Source: Bradyrhizobium sp. ARR65 (lineage in GTDB: Bacteria; Pseudomonadota; Alphaproteobacteria; Rhizobiales; Xanthobacteraceae). Taken from it: a stretch of DNA of 64,000 nucleotides. Every line of letters begins with the position of its first letter. Position 1 is the first letter of the stretch. The notes under the pieces are model-generated. The model did not search any database and had not been told where the DNA came from. It saw nothing but the letters and a program-made list of their open reading frames with translations. This document shows, piece after piece, positions 48,921-58,015 of the stretch. Location of the stretch: contig NZ_AWZU01000019.1 in assembly GCF_000472385.1 (NCBI RefSeq), positions 309 through 64,308 of the forward strand, in the 5' to 3' direction. The position numbers were made by a program, and so were the translations under genes.

Positions 48921-51452
48921 TCAAGTTTCGATCCTCATAGGGCCGCCGATTTGCTCTCCTTGAGAGAAAATTGGCGACGTGTGCGGTTCAATGGCAGAGG
49001 GCCCGCCGTCAGCCAGAGTGTCGATTCTTTGCCGCAGATGATCAACCAGACGTTCCGCGCCGATTGCGAGGCAGCCATCATGTCCCCAAGGCACCTGGAC
49101 GACTTCCAGTTGAGAACAGAGATGCCGCCATCCGCGACCCTCGTGTTGGGCCGCGTAAAAAACGACGGAGACCTCGAGCGGTGCCGGAAGATATCGCGCC
49201 ATTGCGATTGAATAAGCGTCCCACAAGAACCGTGGGATTTCGGAGTTGGCGATCACAATCGGCTCGCTCGCCGAACGCTTGGCGTACCGCTCCCACTGTG
49301 CCATTCGTTCAAACGTCTGGCGCAAGAGGTTAGATGGAACCACGGATTTCATCAACCCGACGATCGCCCGCGTCACCGGACGGGCGTTGACGGTCGGCGG
49401 GTCGACCATCGCTACCATGTGAACCTTGTGTCCAGCAGCCATCAGCTGGCGGGCGGCTTCGAACGCCACCATGGCGCCGTTGCATTTGCCGCCTAGGAAG
49501 AAAGGGCCGCTGGCCTGCCGTTCCAGGATAAGCGGCAGGCGATCAGCGGCCATTTGCTCGATCGAGGGCGGGATCGGCTCTCCACGAAGACCGTGGGGAT
49601 TGATGGAAATTATTGGATAATCGGGACCGAGAAGTTCAACGATCCGCCGCACGCCCGTGTGGCCGCTTCTAAGGTCTCCATTGAAAAAGTACAGTGGAGG
49701 CCGATTGCCGTCAGGGTGAAACTGGACTAACGGCGTCGCTTGTGTGTCGATTTGCGCGTCAATCTTTTGGACGAGTTGCCGGATGGTTTCCGCGCCGAAG
49801 AGGATCGTTGCCGGTATGGATTGGCCGACAAGCTGTTCGAGCTGAATCAGCATCTCCGTTGCCAGCAGCGAGTCACCTCCGCTCGCAAAGAAATCATCGT
49901 CTAGCGTCACGGCGTCGGACTTGAGCAGCCTCCGCCATAGCGTCAGCAATTCGCCTTCCAGGTCCAGCGACCCTTTGCGCACAACAGGCACAGGCATCGC
50001 CTTCTGATCATCCGATAGGCCGTCGAGCGACTCGCGCAGTCGTCGGCGTTGAACTTTTCCCGTCGCGCCCTTTGGCAGTTGGTCGAGGATGACGATGCGC
50101 CGCGGAACCTTGAAGGATGCCAACTCACCTTGCAAAAACTCGCGAAGCTCCCGAGGTGTCGTCTGCGCCCCAGGAGCGGCAATGATTGCGGCCGCGACGT
50201 CCTCGCCAAGACGTGGATGAGAGATGGCAAAGGCGGCAGCCTCGGCTACAGCCGGATGGCGCAGTAGCGCGGATTCGATCTCCGCGGGGGCAATCTTCTC
50301 ACCGCCCCGATTGATCAATTCGCTTAGGCGGCCATGCAGCGAAAGAAAGCCGTCTTCGTCGAGGCTGCCGATATCGCCCGTGCGAAACCAACCATCTATG
50401 AAAGCAGCTTGATTGAGTTCCGGCGCGTCGAGATAGCCGGAGAACACGGTCGGGCCACGAATCCAAATTTCACCGCGCTCGCCGGCTGATAGGAGGTGTC
50501 TATCCTCACCAACGATGGCCAGAGTATCAGGCCAAGGTTGGCCGCAGGTCCCTGGCTTATTCGGGCCGGGCGGCGGCAAATTGGCGGCGATCTGCGCGGC
50601 TTCGCTGGAGCCGTAATGCTCCAGCACAGGCACGCCCAAAATTCGCTGCAGGTCATCCTGTACGTCTGTAGGCAGCGGTGCGCCGCCCGATACGACAAAC
50701 CGCAAAGTGTGCGCCGCCCGCGCATCATCGAGACGTCGTGCTTTGTCCAGCACTGCAGCGTGAAACGCGGGCCCTGCCGAGTACCAAGTCGGCCGAAGGA
50801 CATCGAGCCACTCATCCAGCGCCAGGATGGCATTGTTCGCCGGGACAGCAATGCTGCCGCCGGTCAGCAGCGGTGTGAAGACCGTTACTTTGAGCCCATG
50901 AGAATAGAAAGGGGGCGACACGCTCAAGCAGCGATCCTGGGGCGTGAGGCCGAACCAGTCCTGAAGACGTGCGGCCGCCGCCAGCATATTGCTGTGGCTG
51001 AACGGAATGAGCTTTGGCTGCGCGGTCGTGCCCGACGTCTGCAGGATGAAGGCGGGCGAGTGTGGATCAGGTTCAGCGTCGATCGCAGCGAAGTCGGCCC
51101 GCACGGCGGCATCGAATCCAAGCTGGCCGTGTCCGACCGGAACGGCTTCGATGATGGCAATCCCGCTCCGCTCAGCGGCTTGCCGAGCTTCAGAACCACT
51201 GCCTTGCGGCACGAGAAGAGCGTTTAGGCGTAGCATGTCGAGGCGCTGATTGATCTCCGCTGGGGACAGCCGCGGATCAAGAGGAACTGCGATGCTGCAG
51301 CAGGCTACTGCCACGATGGCGAGAACCGCCTCCGGACCGTACGGCATGAGCACGCCGATCCGGGCGCTGCAATCGAACCCACCCAAACGCAACTGCCCGC
51401 GGATGTCGTCCAACCGGCGCTGGAGATCGCAGTACCTCAGCGGCGCAAACAT
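48921..51452 (-). CDS. A-PCP-TE synthetase (NRPS-like) with Cys thioesterase
   Basis: An 843-residue frame containing an adenylation domain (to about 475), a carrier domain (495-570) and a thioesterase (580-840). Adenylation motifs are ILQTSGTTAQPKLIPFSHSN, GWFRTGDIG, GRLSELINRGGEKIAPAEIE and the catalytic Lys in KGATGKVQRR. The carrier Ser is S528 in FFASGGDSLLATEM. The thioesterase nucleophile is Cys657 in FLGGKCNGAMVAFE, where most have Ser; the His is in WGHDGCLA. There is no condensation domain. The ATG at 51452 is too far in: similarity continues upstream (see 51453-51616). Product unknown. Confidence 0.85.
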   Translation of the reverse strand: MFAPLRYCDLQRRLDDIRGQLRLGGFDCSARIGVLMPYGPEAVLAIVAVACCSIAVPLDPRLSPAEINQRLDMLRLNALLVPQGSGSEARQAAERSGIAIIEAVPVGHGQLGFDAAVRADFAAIDAEPDPHSPAFILQTSGTTAQPKLIPFSHSNMLAAAARLQDWFGLTPQDRCLSVSPPFYSHGLKVTVFTPLLTGGSIAVPANNAILALDEWLDVLRPTWYSAGPAFHAAVLDKARRLDDARAAHTLRFVVSGGAPLPTDVQDDLQRILGVPVLEHYGSSEAAQIAANLPPPGPNKPGTCGQPWPDTLAIVGEDRHLLSAGERGEIWIRGPTVFSGYLDAPELNQAAFIDGWFRTGDIGSLDEDGFLSLHGRLSELINRGGEKIAPAEIESALLRHPAVAEAAAFAISHPRLGEDVAAAIIAAPGAQTTPRELREFLQGELASFKVPRRIVILDQLPKGATGKVQRRRLRESLDGLSDDQKAMPVPVVRKGSLDLEGELLTLWRRLLKSDAVTLDDDFFASGGDSLLATEMLIQLEQLVGQSIPATILFGAETIRQLVQKIDAQIDTQATPLVQFHPDGNRPPLYFFNGDLRSGHTGVRRIVELLGPDYPIISINPHGLRGEPIPPSIEQMAADRLPLILERQASGPFFLGGKCNGAMVAFEAARQLMAAGHKVHMVAMVDPPTVNARPVTRAIVGLMKSVVPSNLLRQTFERMAQWERYAKRSASEPIVIANSEIPRFLWDAYSIAMARYLPAPLEVSVVFYAAQHEGRGWRHLCSQLEVVQVPWGHDGCLAIGAERLVDHLRQRIDTLADGGPSAIEPHTSPIFSQGEQIGGPMRIET

Positions 51453-51616
51453 GCTGGAGACGATCGCAGGCTGGTGCGGGAAACGGCTCGCAGTTCGACC
51501 TATGACTTGGCCCAGTGTGCGTTGCGCTTTGGACTCTGCACGATCGGGGGCGAACGAGTTTTTTTGGAGCAGATTACGCGAGGCGACTTCGCGATCTCTC
51601 GGAGCGAATTCGTCAC
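51453..51616 (-). other. Upstream part of the synthetase, interrupted at a 7-base homopolymer
   Basis: In the synthetase frame, codons upstream of 51452 read TLGQVIGRTASRFPHQPAIV, normal adenylation-domain N-terminal sequence, but no ATG, GTG or TTG is in frame. In another frame a GTG at 51616 with aggggc upstream opens MTNSLREIAKSP. The two frames join if the A-run at 51559-51565 had one more base. It could be a sequencing error, a recent mutation or programmed slippage. Confidence 0.6.
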
Positions 51617-51865
51617 AGAAGCCCCTCTCACCTCAGGCGGCTAGACAAAGCCACCGCAATTGCCGATCGGAAACATTACGCCCGCTTCCCTCCAAACCGG
51701 GCAACTGGCAATAATGAGTACCTCGGAATGGCAGTAAATCTTACCTTAGGTTATTTCCCCGTCGGGAGGTCGCCTTTGGGTCACAACCGGTAAGGCTCGG
51801 ATACAGCAAATGACTTCTCTTCCACGTCCAAAAGCCGATACCGCGCGGCACACTAGATTAGGCCG

Positions 51866-53095
51866 ATGAGACAGCCTGATTCCTGGAACCTGCCAACACG
51901 GCGCGCCCTGCTGCGCGCCGTCGTGTCCGCCGTCGCCCTGGTCTTGCCCGCCAGGGTGCTCGCGGCCCCGCCCGGCTTCGAGCAGTGGCGCGAGAATTTC
52001 CACCGGCGCGCGCTCGCGGCGGGCATTTCGCAGGCGACCTGGGATCGCGCGATGGCGCATGTCGAGCCCGATATGACCGTGTTCAAGGAGATCCGCAACC
52101 AGCCGGAGTTCAACGAGCAGATCTGGCAATACGTCAATCGCCGCGTTTCCGAGTGGCGCATCATCCACGGCAAGGAGGCGCTCGCAGCAAACGCGGCGCT
52201 GTTCGGGCGGATCGAGCGAGATTTCGGCGTCGAGCGCGGCACGCTGCTCGCGCTGTGGGGCGTCGAATCCGCTTATGGCGATCCGATCGTGCAAAAGAAC
52301 CACATGCGTCCCGTATTCCCTTCGCTGGCTGCGCTCGCCTGGAACGAACCGCGCCGCAAGGCCTATTGGGAAGGCGAGCTCCTCAACGCGCTGCGGATCG
52401 TCGATCGGGGCTGGAGCACGCCGGAGGAGATGCGAGGATCATGGGCCGGCGCCATGGGACATACGCAATGGATGCCGGAAGTCTGGCTGCATGTCGGCAT
52501 CGACTATGACGGCGACGGCAAGATCTCGCCCTTCGGCAAGCCGGATGATGCGCTGGGCTCGACCGCAAAATTCCTGGTCAACCGCGGCAAATATCATCGC
52601 GGCGAACATTGGGGTTACGAGGTGAAAAGCCCCGATGGCGCGATGAGCGGCAGCCGCAGCTATGCGGCCTGGGCCGGTGCCGGCGTTACCCGCGCCGACG
52701 GCCAGCCGTTCCCGCAGCCCAATGCGTCGGCGCAGATGTGGGTGCCGGTGCCGGGCGGGCCGGCCTTCCTCCTGGGGCCGAATTTCTATGCGGTGCGCAG
52801 CTACAATCCCTCGATGAATTACGCACTCGCGATCTGTCATCTCGGCGACCGCATTCTCGGCGCCGGCCCCTTCATCCAGCCCTTCCCGGGCTCGGAGCGC
52901 GCGCTCACGCTAGCCGAGGTGCAGGAGATGCAGACACGGCTGACCAAGGCCGGTTTTGACACCGGCGGCACCGACGGCCGCGTCGGCAACGATACCATGA
53001 AGGCGGTCCGCGATTACCAGCTCAAGATGGGTATCCTGCCCGCGGACGGTTATGGCGGGTTGAAGGTGCTGGCGCGCTTGCGACAAGGTGGATAA
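51866..53095 (+). CDS. Lytic murein transglycosylase, MltB family, with peptidoglycan-binding domain
   Basis: A 409-residue periplasmic enzyme with a signal sequence (RRALLRAVVSAVALVLPARV, cleavage near VLAAP). The SLT_2 catalytic domain spans about 38-335, with the catalytic E134 in LLALWGVESAYGDP and the conserved GSWAGAMGHTQWMPEVWL. A PG_binding_1 domain follows at 345-405 (LTLAEVQEMQTRLTKAGFDT). It cleaves glycan strands to 1,6-anhydromuropeptides. Monocistronic. Confidence 0.93.
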   Translation: MRQPDSWNLPTRRALLRAVVSAVALVLPARVLAAPPGFEQWRENFHRRALAAGISQATWDRAMAHVEPDMTVFKEIRNQPEFNEQIWQYVNRRVSEWRIIHGKEALAANAALFGRIERDFGVERGTLLALWGVESAYGDPIVQKNHMRPVFPSLAALAWNEPRRKAYWEGELLNALRIVDRGWSTPEEMRGSWAGAMGHTQWMPEVWLHVGIDYDGDGKISPFGKPDDALGSTAKFLVNRGKYHRGEHWGYEVKSPDGAMSGSRSYAAWAGAGVTRADGQPFPQPNASAQMWVPVPGGPAFLLGPNFYAVRSYNPSMNYALAICHLGDRILGAGPFIQPFPGSERALTLAEVQEMQTRLTKAGFDTGGTDGRVGNDTMKAVRDYQLKMGILPADGYGGLKVLARLRQGG

Positions 53096-53099
53096 CGCC

Positions 53100-53729
53100 T
53101 CAATAGAGCTCGGTCTTGACCGCGTGATCGTAGTGCGCATCCAACTCGTCGGCGGATGCGTTGTTTATGCCTGCAAGTGCAACCATCATAGCTCCGACGC
53201 TAGGTAGCTTCGTGCGGTCAAGCTGGGCCGAAGCTTGCCAAAGCCTCGCCCGGTTGATGGCTTTGCCGCAGTGGAACAACACTTCCTCGACTGTGACGAC
53301 CGTCGCGGCCTTTGGTGTGCGTCCTGCCTCCGCAAGCTCAGCAAGAAGCAATGGCGTGGTCGATATCTTTGCGCGTCCATTGATGCGCAGGAATACTTCC
53401 AGGCCGGGAAACAGAAACAGCAGTGCGACCCGGTCGTCGTCGAGCAAATTGCGGAACGACTCGATGCGGTTATTTCCCGGCCAATCGGCGAAAACCAGAG
53501 TCCGCTGATCGATGACGCGAACAAAGCCCGGCGGACCGCCACGCGGTGTGGCATCGAGACCGCGGGAGCTGGCGGTCGCAAGGCAAAAAAACGAAGCTGC
53601 CGCGAGATAAGCCTTGTGAAATCCCAACAGTTCACGCGTGACCGCCTTCTGCACATGCTCGGACGGCGCCGCATAGAGCTGGTCAAGCGTGTCGGAAGAG
53701 GCGACGACATTGGGCGGATCAGATGGCAT
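53100..53729 (-). CDS. Pyridoxamine 5'-phosphate oxidase-family flavoprotein
   Basis: A 209-residue split-barrel protein. The FMN-binding barrel contains SFFCLATASSRGLDATPRGG, VIDQRTLVFADWPGNNRIES and NLLDDDRVALLFLFPGLEVF. The C-terminal helices contain FHCGKAINRARLW. The arrangement fits the PPOX subgroup typified by MSMEG_1061, whose substrates are not known. It converges on the transglycosylase gene, with 4 bases between stops. Confidence 0.85.
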   Translation of the reverse strand: MPSDPPNVVASSDTLDQLYAAPSEHVQKAVTRELLGFHKAYLAAASFFCLATASSRGLDATPRGGPPGFVRVIDQRTLVFADWPGNNRIESFRNLLDDDRVALLFLFPGLEVFLRINGRAKISTTPLLLAELAEAGRTPKAATVVTVEEVLFHCGKAINRARLWQASAQLDRTKLPSVGAMMVALAGINNASADELDAHYDHAVKTELY

Positions 53730-53974
53730 CAGCGCACTCCGTTCGCGGCGAGGACTTCTGAATCTCGAAAGCTTCTAATAATTCCAGCGCCCCGGGCTTC
53801 CGTGGAGCGTCTATAGTGTAGCGTCGGATCCCGACATGCCGCCGGCCTCCGGTCAAACGGTCTGGAACAATTTCCCCTTCGCGCATCTCAAACTCCGCTA
53901 CAACGGACAGAATGTTATCAGCGCAGATTTTGCCTCGCTAAGCTGTCGGCGCCATTCAGTTGCTCGATGACGCC

Positions 53975-54793
53975 ATGGCCGACTTCTCGCTCGATCCTTC
54001 CGCGATAGACCGCCCGAACGGAGCGTTGCTTATCGTCGCTGCGGGACGTGACCGCGACGAGCGCGTTGCGGCGCCCCATCGGCACGCGCGCGGTCAACTG
54101 CTGGCGTCGACGCGCGGGCTGTTGTCGGTCGGCGTTGAGGACGGGATTTGGGTTGTGCCTGCAATCCATGCGGTGTGGTTGCCGCCCCATCATGTCCATT
54201 CGGCCCGTTCGCATGGCCCATTTCAAGGCTGGAGCGCGTACATCGCCGAGCACGCCTGCCGAGATTTGCCGAAACGGCCGTGCACGCTGCGAACCTCCGA
54301 CTTGCTGCACGCCGCGATGCGGCGCGCCGCCGAATGGCACGTCGGGCCGCTCAATGCGCGCGATCTGCGGCTTGCCTCGGTCATCCTCGACGAGATCCGC
54401 AGTCTGCCGGTCGAGCCGTTCGGGCTTCCCCACCCAAGGGACCCTCGCCTGCAGATGATCGCGCGCGCACTGCTCAATGAGCCTGCGAACCGGCGTCATC
54501 TGCACGACTGGGCCGATTGGGCGGCGATCAGCCCGCGCACATTGAGCCGCCGCTTCGTCGCGGAGACTGGGTTTACCTTCACCGCATGGCGACAGCGCGC
54601 CCGATTAATGCGATCGCTCGACATGCTGGCGGCGGATGTACCCGTGACCACGGTGGCCTTCGACCTCGGCTACAGCAGCATCAGCGCTTTCATATCCCTG
54701 TTTCGACGGACCTTTGGCATCACGCCCGGCGAGTATCTGCGTGACTGGGCAAAGCTGGGCGGGCTCGCAGCCAAGTCGACGAGACCGGACTGA
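53975..54793 (+). CDS. AraC-family transcriptional regulator
   Basis: A 272-residue regulator. The N-terminal cupin-like domain has the AraC pattern (APHRHARGQLLASTRGLLSV, then IHAVWLPPHHVHSARSHG), and the C-terminal pair of helix-turn-helices has SPRTLSRRFVAETGFTFTAW and TVAFDLGYSSISAFISLFRR. The effector is unknown. The ATG at 53975 is taken although its ribosome binding site is weak; TTG 53960 is the alternative. It faces an SDR gene at 54911. Confidence 0.9.
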   Translation: MADFSLDPSAIDRPNGALLIVAAGRDRDERVAAPHRHARGQLLASTRGLLSVGVEDGIWVVPAIHAVWLPPHHVHSARSHGPFQGWSAYIAEHACRDLPKRPCTLRTSDLLHAAMRRAAEWHVGPLNARDLRLASVILDEIRSLPVEPFGLPHPRDPRLQMIARALLNEPANRRHLHDWADWAAISPRTLSRRFVAETGFTFTAWRQRARLMRSLDMLAADVPVTTVAFDLGYSSISAFISLFRRTFGITPGEYLRDWAKLGGLAAKSTRPD

Positions 54794-54910
54794 TACTATC
54801 GGTAACGCGGGCTCGCAGTCGTGCAATCACAAGGGCCTGTTGAGGACGGCGATCGCCCACACTGATTGCAGGACCGCCGGCGCGATTGCGCCAAGGCAGC
54901 CAGCCCTCCC

Positions 54911-55735
54911 TCATGACCGGCGAACCGCGGTCCCCGCGAACATACCGCCATCAATGACGAGTTCGGTCCCGGTCATATAGCTCGATGCGTCGGAGGCCAG
55001 GTACAGCACGCCTTGGGCGATCTCCTGCGCCTCGCCGGCGCGCCCCAATGGAGTCGCGAGGCGTGCGAGTTCCTGCGGATCGATCGGCGCATTCTGGCCG
55101 CTGGACGCTCCCGGCGGAATCTTCCCCCAAATCGGGGTGTCGATGATTCCGGGATGCACCGAGTTGACGCGGATGCCGTCGCCGAACGAGGCGCACTCCA
55201 TCGCAATCGATTTGGCGAACAGGCGCACGCCGCCTTTGGTTGCGGAATAGCCCGCCAGCGTCGCCGATCCCCGCAGACCAGCGAGCGACGACATCATAAT
55301 AATGGAGCCGCCGCGGCCGCCCTTGCGCATCAGAGGCAGGCAGTGCTTCACCGACAGGAACACACCGTCGAGATTTATCGCGGTCTGCCGCCGCCAATCG
55401 GCCAGCGACATCTCGACAATGGAGGGCACGCCTATCCCGATGCCTGCGTTGGAAACAAGCACATCCAGCCGGCCGAAGCGCTGCTCGATTTCGACCACGA
55501 TTTCCGCCCAACGCGGTTCGCTGGTCACGTCCTGCTGGAGAAATATCGCCTGCTCGCCGCCTGACTTGCGAATGCCGGCCACAACCTCCGGTCCCTTCAG
55601 CTCATCGATGTCCGTGACGACGACGGACGCGCCCTCCTGCGCCAGCAACTCGGCAATCGCTTGCCCAATGCCCGACGCACCGCCCGTGACCAAGGCGACC
55701 TTGCCTGCAACCTGCCCTGCCATTTTCTCTCCCAT
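54911..55735 (-). CDS. SDR-family oxidoreductase
   Basis: A 274-residue short-chain dehydrogenase. The cofactor loop is VTGGASGIGQAI, with an Asp-rich VVVTDIDEL suggesting NAD preference. The NAG motif is LVSNAGIGIG. The catalytic Ser, Tyr and Lys lie in SIIMMSSLAG and GYSATKGGV. The C terminus reads VIDGGMFAGT. Start is ATG 55735 or ATG 55723. The substrate is not predictable. Confidence 0.92.
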   Translation of the reverse strand: MGEKMAGQVAGKVALVTGGASGIGQAIAELLAQEGASVVVTDIDELKGPEVVAGIRKSGGEQAIFLQQDVTSEPRWAEIVVEIEQRFGRLDVLVSNAGIGIGVPSIVEMSLADWRRQTAINLDGVFLSVKHCLPLMRKGGRGGSIIMMSSLAGLRGSATLAGYSATKGGVRLFAKSIAMECASFGDGIRVNSVHPGIIDTPIWGKIPPGASSGQNAPIDPQELARLATPLGRAGEAQEIAQGVLYLASDASSYMTGTELVIDGGMFAGTAVRRS

Positions 55736-55814
55736 CGCTTGTTCTTCGTTGGTTTGAACAGCCTAGAGCGCGATGAGATCAGGTTGAATCGTCATCGCGC
55801 TCTAAGTTCTTTTA

Positions 55815-55862
55815 AGCATGATCTTTTCGGAAAACCGCTGCACACTTTTCCGGATCATGCTC
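55815..55862. repeat. Dispersed palindromic repeat, family B, copy 2
   Basis: A palindrome from agcatgatcttttcggaaaa to tttccggatcatgctc, between the SDR start and the recJ stop. Related to 41186-41234 and 62407-62453. Confidence 0.75.
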
Positions 55863-57703
55863 TATCTGATCACGGCCGGCCCCTGATCGGGCAGCGCGAC
55901 GTCGAGCACGCGCAATTGCACGCGCTCCGTTCCCTGGAAACGGTCGATGGCAAGCGAGCCGGCGACATGCAGTGGCTGTCCGCGATTCTGTGTCAGCGCG
56001 TTGCCGAGCTTTTGTCCAACCGAGCGGAACGCCATGGCGTTGACGATCGCGCCGTCGCCGGATTTGAAGCGCAGCCGCAGATGCGCCTGTCCCACTTCAT
56101 CCGCATAGATCAACTGATGCGACGGCAGCGCCAGCAGCGGCTCGGGATTGCCGCTGCCGAACGGGCCGGCGCGATCGAGGGTTTTCGCGAGCTCTGCCGT
56201 AACGCCGCGTGCCGAGATCGCGCCGTCTATCAACAGCTCGTTGACATGCCGCGCCTGCGCGACGTCGTGGGCCAACGCGCTTTCCAGATAGGCGCGAAAC
56301 TCCGCAAGCTTTTCCTTGCGCAGCGTGACGCCCGCGGCCATCGCGTGGCCGCCTCCCTTGATGAGCAAGCCGTCAGTGACGGCCTGGCGCACCGCCTTGC
56401 CGAGATCGACGCCGGGAATGGAGCGACCTGAACCGGTGCCGATACCGCCGGGTTCGAGCGCAACCGCGAAAACGGGCCGCGCAAATTTTTCCTTCAGCCG
56501 CGCCGCGACGAGGCCGACGACGCCGGGATGCCAGCCCTCGGATGCGGTGACAATCACCGAACCCTTATCCTCGAGGCCGAGCGAGGCGAGCGCCTCCGCT
56601 TCGGCCTGCGCTTCGGCATCCTGCTCGATCTGCCGCCGCTCGGTATTGAGCCGGTCGAGTTCGACTGCGATCCGCGCGGCTTCAGATACATCGCCCTCGA
56701 GCAACAGCCGCACGCCGAGATCGGCGCGTCCGATGCGCCCGCCGGCATTGATGCGCGGCCCGAGCAGAAAACCGAGATGCCAGGCCTCCGGCGGACCGTT
56801 GAGCCTGGAGACATCCATCAATGCGGTGTGACCGACATGATCGCGCCGGCGCATCGCGATCAGCCCCTTGGCGACCAGCGCGCGGTTGAGCCCGATCAGT
56901 GGCGCGACGTCCGCAACCGTGCCGAGCGCCACGTGATGCAGCATGCTGAGCAGATCAGGCTCCGGCATTTCGCTGGTCCAGAAGCCGCGCTTACGCAATT
57001 CGCGGTTGACCGCCACCAGCGTAACCAGCGTCAAGCCGACGGCCGCGAGGTAGCCGAGCCCGGAGAGATCATCTGGCCGGTTCGGGTTCACCAGCGCATC
57101 CACCTCGGGCAATTCCGTGCCGCATTGATGATGGTCGATGACGACGACGGACATGCCGAGGCGCTTGGCCTCCGCCAACGGCTCGATGCTGGTGGTGCCG
57201 CAATCGACCGTGACCAGGAGCGTCGCGCCCTTGCCCGCCAGCATGCGCACCGCTTCGGTGTTGGGGCCATAGCCCTCGAACAGCCGGTCCGGAATGTGGA
57301 TCAAGGGATCGAGCCCGCAATGGCGCAAGTGCCAGGCGAGCAGCGCGGCCGAGGTCGCGCCGTCGACATCATAGTCGCCGAAGATAGCCACCTTTTCACC
57401 ACGCGCGGCAGCCTCGGCGATGCGCTTGGCCGCCGCTTCCATCTGCGTCACCGTGAAGGGGTCGGGCATCAATTTGCGGATAGTCGGATCCAGGAAATCC
57501 GGCACCGCGTCGATATCGATATCGCGCCCGGCGAGAACGCGCGCCAGCAGTTCCGGCAGGTCATGGCGCTGCGCGATCGCAAGCGCGCGCGCCGCGCCGC
57601 GAGCGTCCAGGCGGTCGCGCCAAAACTTTCCGGTCAGCGATTGGCTCACGCCGAGAAAGGCCGGCGGCGATTCGATGGGCAGTACGATTGCGGGAAGGGT
57701 CAT
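55862..57703 (-). CDS. recJ: Single-stranded-DNA-specific exonuclease RecJ
   Basis: A 613-residue 5'-3' exonuclease of recombination and mismatch repair. DHH motifs are present: AIFGDYDVDGATSAALLAWH (motif I), LLVTVDCGTTS, VVIDHHQCG (DHH), HHVALGTVADVAPL and LLGPRINAGGRIG. DHHA1 has IKGGGHAMAAGVTLR. The OB domain follows (DEVGQAHLRLRFK). Start at ATG 57703 gives the usual N terminus; ATG 57739 is possible. Length is typical. Confidence 0.95.
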   Translation of the reverse strand: MTLPAIVLPIESPPAFLGVSQSLTGKFWRDRLDARGAARALAIAQRHDLPELLARVLAGRDIDIDAVPDFLDPTIRKLMPDPFTVTQMEAAAKRIAEAAARGEKVAIFGDYDVDGATSAALLAWHLRHCGLDPLIHIPDRLFEGYGPNTEAVRMLAGKGATLLVTVDCGTTSIEPLAEAKRLGMSVVVIDHHQCGTELPEVDALVNPNRPDDLSGLGYLAAVGLTLVTLVAVNRELRKRGFWTSEMPEPDLLSMLHHVALGTVADVAPLIGLNRALVAKGLIAMRRRDHVGHTALMDVSRLNGPPEAWHLGFLLGPRINAGGRIGRADLGVRLLLEGDVSEAARIAVELDRLNTERRQIEQDAEAQAEAEALASLGLEDKGSVIVTASEGWHPGVVGLVAARLKEKFARPVFAVALEPGGIGTGSGRSIPGVDLGKAVRQAVTDGLLIKGGGHAMAAGVTLRKEKLAEFRAYLESALAHDVAQARHVNELLIDGAISARGVTAELAKTLDRAGPFGSGNPEPLLALPSHQLIYADEVGQAHLRLRFKSGDGAIVNAMAFRSVGQKLGNALTQNRGQPLHVAGSLAIDRFQGTERVQLRVLDVALPDQGPAVIR

Positions 57704-58015
57704 GATGCGAGATCGGAAACAAGCACGCGGGTCGCGCAACGCGGAAGTGTAATGGACTGCGTTTTGGCGTGCACCGGCCGGAGCTGCGAATCACACAGGT
57801 TCCGTGGTCTTATCCCGAATCGCCGAAAAAAGCAGCGAACTGCCGAATAAACGTGCAGTTTCCGACACCTAAAGCGGGGCGAGAGCACCGCGAAATTAAA
57901 TGCGCGTTAGCTCTCATCCGCGACCATGCGCGGACGATTTAACTCAAAAGCTGTTTGATCCCGATTCCCGCCCTGGTTGTAATTGCGGGGACCAGCGGTA
58001 CGAGGACATTCGCCA

